Source of the DNA: an uncultured Muribaculaceae bacterium
GTDB taxonomy: Bacteria; Bacteroidota; Bacteroidia; Bacteroidales; Muribaculaceae
Direction of reading: 5' to 3'
Assembly (NCBI GenBank): GCA_910579305.1
Contig: CAJTTA010000007.1
Location: 1-64,000 of the forward strand
Length of the DNA stretch: 64,000 nucleotides
In this document: positions 61,457 through 64,000 of the stretch, piece after piece
How the letters are laid out: every line of letters begins with the position of its first letter
Position numbering within the stretch: the first letter of the stretch is position 1
Position numbers and translations under genes: made by a program
Notes under the pieces: generated by a model
Database searches by the model: none
What the model was told of the DNA's origin: nothing
Seen by the model: only the letters and a program-made list of their open reading frames with translations

Positions 61457-63508
61457 ATGGAAAAGAAACTATCAATGCTCCGTTCCGATCCATGGCTTGA
61501 GCCCTTCGCTCCGGCCATCGAGGGACGTCATGAGGATGTGCTCCGCAAAATGGCGGAGCTTACAGCCGCTACCGGCGGTTCTCTGTCGGATTTTGCCAAT
61601 GCATATAAATACTTCGGTCTTCAGCGTGCCGGTAATGGCGAGTGGATTTTCCGTGAATTTGCCCCCGATGCCACTGAGATTTTTCTCATAGGCGACTTCA
61701 ATGGATGGCATCCCACTGCCGATTATGCGCTTAAAGACATAGGCGGAGGCACATGGGAGCTGCATCTTCCCGCCGGCGCTATAAAGCATGGCGACCTATA
61801 TAAGATGCTCGTGCGCTGGCCGTGCGGGGAAGGCGAGCGCATTCCGGCATATGCCACCAGGGTAGTGCAGGATCCACACACACACATCTTTTCTGCCCAG
61901 GTGTATGCTCCCAAGAAGCCTTACACATTCCGCATAAAGAAGTTTAAGCCGGAAGAGAAGCCGCTCCTCATATATGAGTGCCACATAGGCATGGGGCAGG
62001 AGAAGGAAGATGTGGGCACCTATGAAGAATTTCGCGAGAAGGTGCTTCCCCGCGTGTCCCGCGACGGATATAATGCCATACAGATCATGGCCGTGCAGGA
62101 GCATCCGTATTACGGATCCTTCGGCTATCATGTAAGCTCCTTTTATGCGGCTTCTTCACGCTTCGGCACACCCGATGATCTCAAGGCTCTCATAGATGAG
62201 GCCCATAGCCTGGGCATCGCTGTCATAATGGATATAGTGCACTCGCATGCCGTGAAGAATGAAGCAGAGGGTCTCGCCCGAATTGACGGCAACCGCGATT
62301 TGTATTTTTATCCGGGGGCAAGAGGCGAACATCCTGCCTGGGATAGCCTCTGTTTTGACTATGGCAAGAACTCGGTGTTGCATTTTCTGCTGTCAAACTG
62401 CAAGTACTGGCTTGAGGAATATAAGTTTGACGGCTTTCGCTTCGATGGGGTGACGTCGATGCTGTATTACGACCATGGCCTCGGCAAGGCCTTCGGTTCG
62501 TATGCCGATTATTTTGACGGAGGTCAGGATACCAATGCCATAACATATCTCTCGCTGGCCAATATATTGATTCATGAAGTGAACCCGCGTGCAATCACTA
62601 TTGCCGAGGAGATGAGCGGCATGCCTGGACTGGCTATGAAATTTGAGGAGGGGGGCATCGGTTTCGATTATCGCATGGCCATGGGTATTCCCGACTATTG
62701 GATAAAGATGATAAAGGAGAAGAAAGATGAGGACTGGCATCCCACATCAATCTTCTGGGAGCTTACCAACCGGCGTGCCGATGAGAAGACTATTTCTTAT
62801 TGTGAGAGCCACGACCAGGCCCTTGTGGGCGACAAGACCATCATATTTCGCCTGATCGACAAGGAAATGTACTGGCACATGATGGTGGATGACGCCAATT
62901 ACACAGTGGAGCGCGGAATGGCCCTGCACAAGATGATACGCCTTGTCACTCTCGCTACGATCAATGGCGGTTATCTCAATTTCATGGGCAATGAATGGGG
63001 GCATCCGGAGTGGATAGACTTCCCGCGCGAGGGCAATGGCTGGAGCTATAAGCACGCCCGCCGGCAGTGGAGCCTGGTGGATAGGGAGGACTTGAAGTAC
63101 AAGTATCTCAATAGGTTTGACAATGCCATGATAGCCCTCGTGGCAGGCTGCTACGATTTCCAGGCGAAACCAATAGAGAAGCTGTGGGAGAAAGATGATG
63201 ACCAGGTTCTTGCGTTCATGCGCGGCGACCTCATATTTGTCTTCAATTTCTCTCCTTATAAATCGTTTGACGGTTATGGCTTCCTTGCTCCGGAAGGGGA
63301 GTATGAAGCTGTGCTGGATTCAGATGCCAGGGCTTTCGGCGGCTTCGGAAATGTCGATGACAGCGTGCATCATTTCACTACTCCTGATCCTCTTTACCGT
63401 CCTGCCGGCAAGGGTTGGCTCAGAATGTATCTTCCGGCGCGCACGGCACAGGTGCTGCGCAAGGTGAAAACTGCGCCGTCAGGCCGCAAAGCCCGAAAGA
63501 AAAAATAA
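61457..63508 (+). CDS. glgB: Eukaryote-like glycogen branching enzyme (GH13)
   Basis: A 683-residue alpha-glucan branching enzyme. The N-terminal CBM48-type domain (about 60-160) has EFAPDATEIFLIGDFNGWHP. The GH13 barrel carries GYNAIQIMAVQEHPYYGSFG, DIVHSHAVKNEA, the nucleophile Asp in DGFRFDGVTSML (about 327), the acid/base Glu in ITIAEEMSGMP (about 383) and SYCESHDQALVGD (about 451). MGNEWGHPEWIDFPREGN and the start with DPWLEPF are the GBE1 pattern of eukaryotes rather than E. coli GlgB. It makes alpha-1,6 branches in glycogen. No other glycogen gene is adjacent. The C-terminus is basic (SGRKARKKK). Confidence 0.93.
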   Translation: MEKKLSMLRSDPWLEPFAPAIEGRHEDVLRKMAELTAATGGSLSDFANAYKYFGLQRAGNGEWIFREFAPDATEIFLIGDFNGWHPTADYALKDIGGGTWELHLPAGAIKHGDLYKMLVRWPCGEGERIPAYATRVVQDPHTHIFSAQVYAPKKPYTFRIKKFKPEEKPLLIYECHIGMGQEKEDVGTYEEFREKVLPRVSRDGYNAIQIMAVQEHPYYGSFGYHVSSFYAASSRFGTPDDLKALIDEAHSLGIAVIMDIVHSHAVKNEAEGLARIDGNRDLYFYPGARGEHPAWDSLCFDYGKNSVLHFLLSNCKYWLEEYKFDGFRFDGVTSMLYYDHGLGKAFGSYADYFDGGQDTNAITYLSLANILIHEVNPRAITIAEEMSGMPGLAMKFEEGGIGFDYRMAMGIPDYWIKMIKEKKDEDWHPTSIFWELTNRRADEKTISYCESHDQALVGDKTIIFRLIDKEMYWHMMVDDANYTVERGMALHKMIRLVTLATINGGYLNFMGNEWGHPEWIDFPREGNGWSYKHARRQWSLVDREDLKYKYLNRFDNAMIALVAGCYDFQAKPIEKLWEKDDDQVLAFMRGDLIFVFNFSPYKSFDGYGFLAPEGEYEAVLDSDARAFGGFGNVDDSVHHFTTPDPLYRPAGKGWLRMYLPARTAQVLRKVKTAPSGRKARKKK

Positions 63509-63523
63509 GTAACAATCATCCAT

Positions 63524-63564
63524 ATAATGCGACACGTGCCTGAAGGCAGGGCGTGTCGCATTAT
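63524..63564 (+). terminator. Hairpin after the branching-enzyme gene
   Basis: ATAATGCGACACG (63524-63536) pairs with CGTGTCGCATTAT (63552-63564), with an inner GCC-tgaa-GGC stem. No T run follows, so it may only slow transcription or protect the message end. Confidence 0.6.
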
Positions 63565-63587
63565 GCAATGTTGTATAATAGATTCAG

Positions 63588-64000
63588 ATGTTTCCATGCG
63601 TTAAAGCGGGCGTAGAGCGATATACGGTGCGCATTGTGATGCTCATGTGCTCATTGGTGTGCGGGCTTATGGTATATCTCACTCCCTGGCAGATGGATGA
63701 CCTGGCCTACAGTATCCAATATCGTGCCGAGATCATGAGCGGTTCCTTCTCATTCAGCCGATTATGGGATTTCATAGTATGGCACTGGCAGTATGTCAAC
63801 GGGCGTATCGGCGACAAGACACTTCTTTTCTGGCTGGCGATGGCTCCGAAATGGCTATTGGGTGTGGCAGCCACGGTCGCATGCTATTCCATCTATAGTT
63901 TTGCAGGCAAGATTGTCTTCAATTCATTGAGCAGACATGTCGCCGGTCATATCATGCTGATAGCGGCGATAACCTTTTTTCTGCCATGGGGTACCTACAT
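63588..64000 (+). CDS. Membrane protein, partial (window edge)
   Basis: A reading frame opens at ATG 63588 (MFPCVKAGVERYTVRIVMLM) and runs open to the last base, 137 residues visible. It shows a first hydrophobic helix (about 16-31), a polar stretch with YLTPWQMDDLAYSIQYRAE and WQYVNGRIGDKTLL, and two more helices. The acidic pair D-D after the first helix and the NGR segment fit polytopic GT-C/DUF6056-like membrane proteins, which handle polyprenyl sugars, but this is a weak guess. The 3' end is outside the window. Confidence 0.7.
   Translation, partial: MFPCVKAGVERYTVRIVMLMCSLVCGLMVYLTPWQMDDLAYSIQYRAEIMSGSFSFSRLWDFIVWHWQYVNGRIGDKTLLFWLAMAPKWLLGVAATVACYSIYSFAGKIVFNSLSRHVAGHIMLIAAITFFLPWGTY

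Noticed and set aside
1..64000. tRNA, rRNA, CRISPR array, insertion sequence or attachment site
   Set aside because: No cloverleaf, spaced direct repeats, transposase or integrase was recognised on reading all gaps by eye; a tRNAscan/CRISPR search would settle it.

Overview
The window looks like chromosomal DNA of a gut Bacteroidales bacterium, most likely Muribaculaceae-like. The evidence is: type IX secretion components and a type IX-style sorting tail; DUF3078, DUF2851, DUF6377-like and SusE/F-like proteins; and many copies of the Bacteroidetes promoter (-33 TTTG, 19-21 bp, -7 TAnnTTTG) in front of genes on both strands. No rRNA, tRNA, CRISPR array, insertion sequence or phage gene was recognised. 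The taxon is inferred from gene content only.

Layout. 1-3450: pheT and a YebC-family gene (minus strand). 3493-8440: mutS, a DUF2851 gene and an acyltransferase, tightly packed (minus). 8503-16788: a five-gene minus-strand operon encoding a vWA-like lipoprotein, a small membrane protein, a tubulin/FtsZ-like protein, a very large protein with an actin/Hsp70-type ATPase domain and a single-pass membrane protein. This is the most unusual block in the window. 16971-23914: a cell-surface polysaccharide cluster (Wza-like, Wzz-like, Wzy-like, GT2, two acyltransferases). 24089-28464: a plus-strand operon of pdxA, a sugar/polyol-phosphate nucleotidyltransferase, an ATP-grasp protein, a CDP-alcohol phosphatidyltransferase and a HAD hydrolase, which resembles a phospholipid head-group pathway.

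28490-30790: long inverted repeats, a secreted SusE/F-like protein with a sorting tail, and two small lipoproteins. 30794-44289 (minus): porU, a degenerate FAH-fold protein, a second C25/PorU-like protease, parE, coaD, an S41 protease, a DUF3078 protein and a small secreted protein. 44469-46150: pheS and nth. 46531-49669 (plus): an abundant-type OmpA protein and a SulP transporter. 49742-55597 (minus): a secreted GH13 enzyme, a flippase, a GIN-domain protein, a tRNA-dihydrouridine synthase and an M16 protease.

55776-57395: a lipoprotein/TPR/HTH regulator transcribed divergently from the M16 gene. 57570-57855: a candidate small RNA with its own promoter and terminator. 57895-59281: a DegT-type aminotransferase behind a promoter overlapped by a perfect palindrome. 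59488-61064 (minus): an ECF sigma factor, a TonB C-terminal protein and a low-molecular-weight tyrosine phosphatase. 61457-63508: a eukaryote-like glycogen branching enzyme. 63588 onward: the start of a membrane protein cut by the window edge.

How the parts fit: much of the accessory content serves the cell envelope. It covers polysaccharide assembly, type IX secretion and maturation, a putative lipid head-group pathway, and a predicted membrane-tethered tubulin/actin-like NTPase system whose function is unknown.
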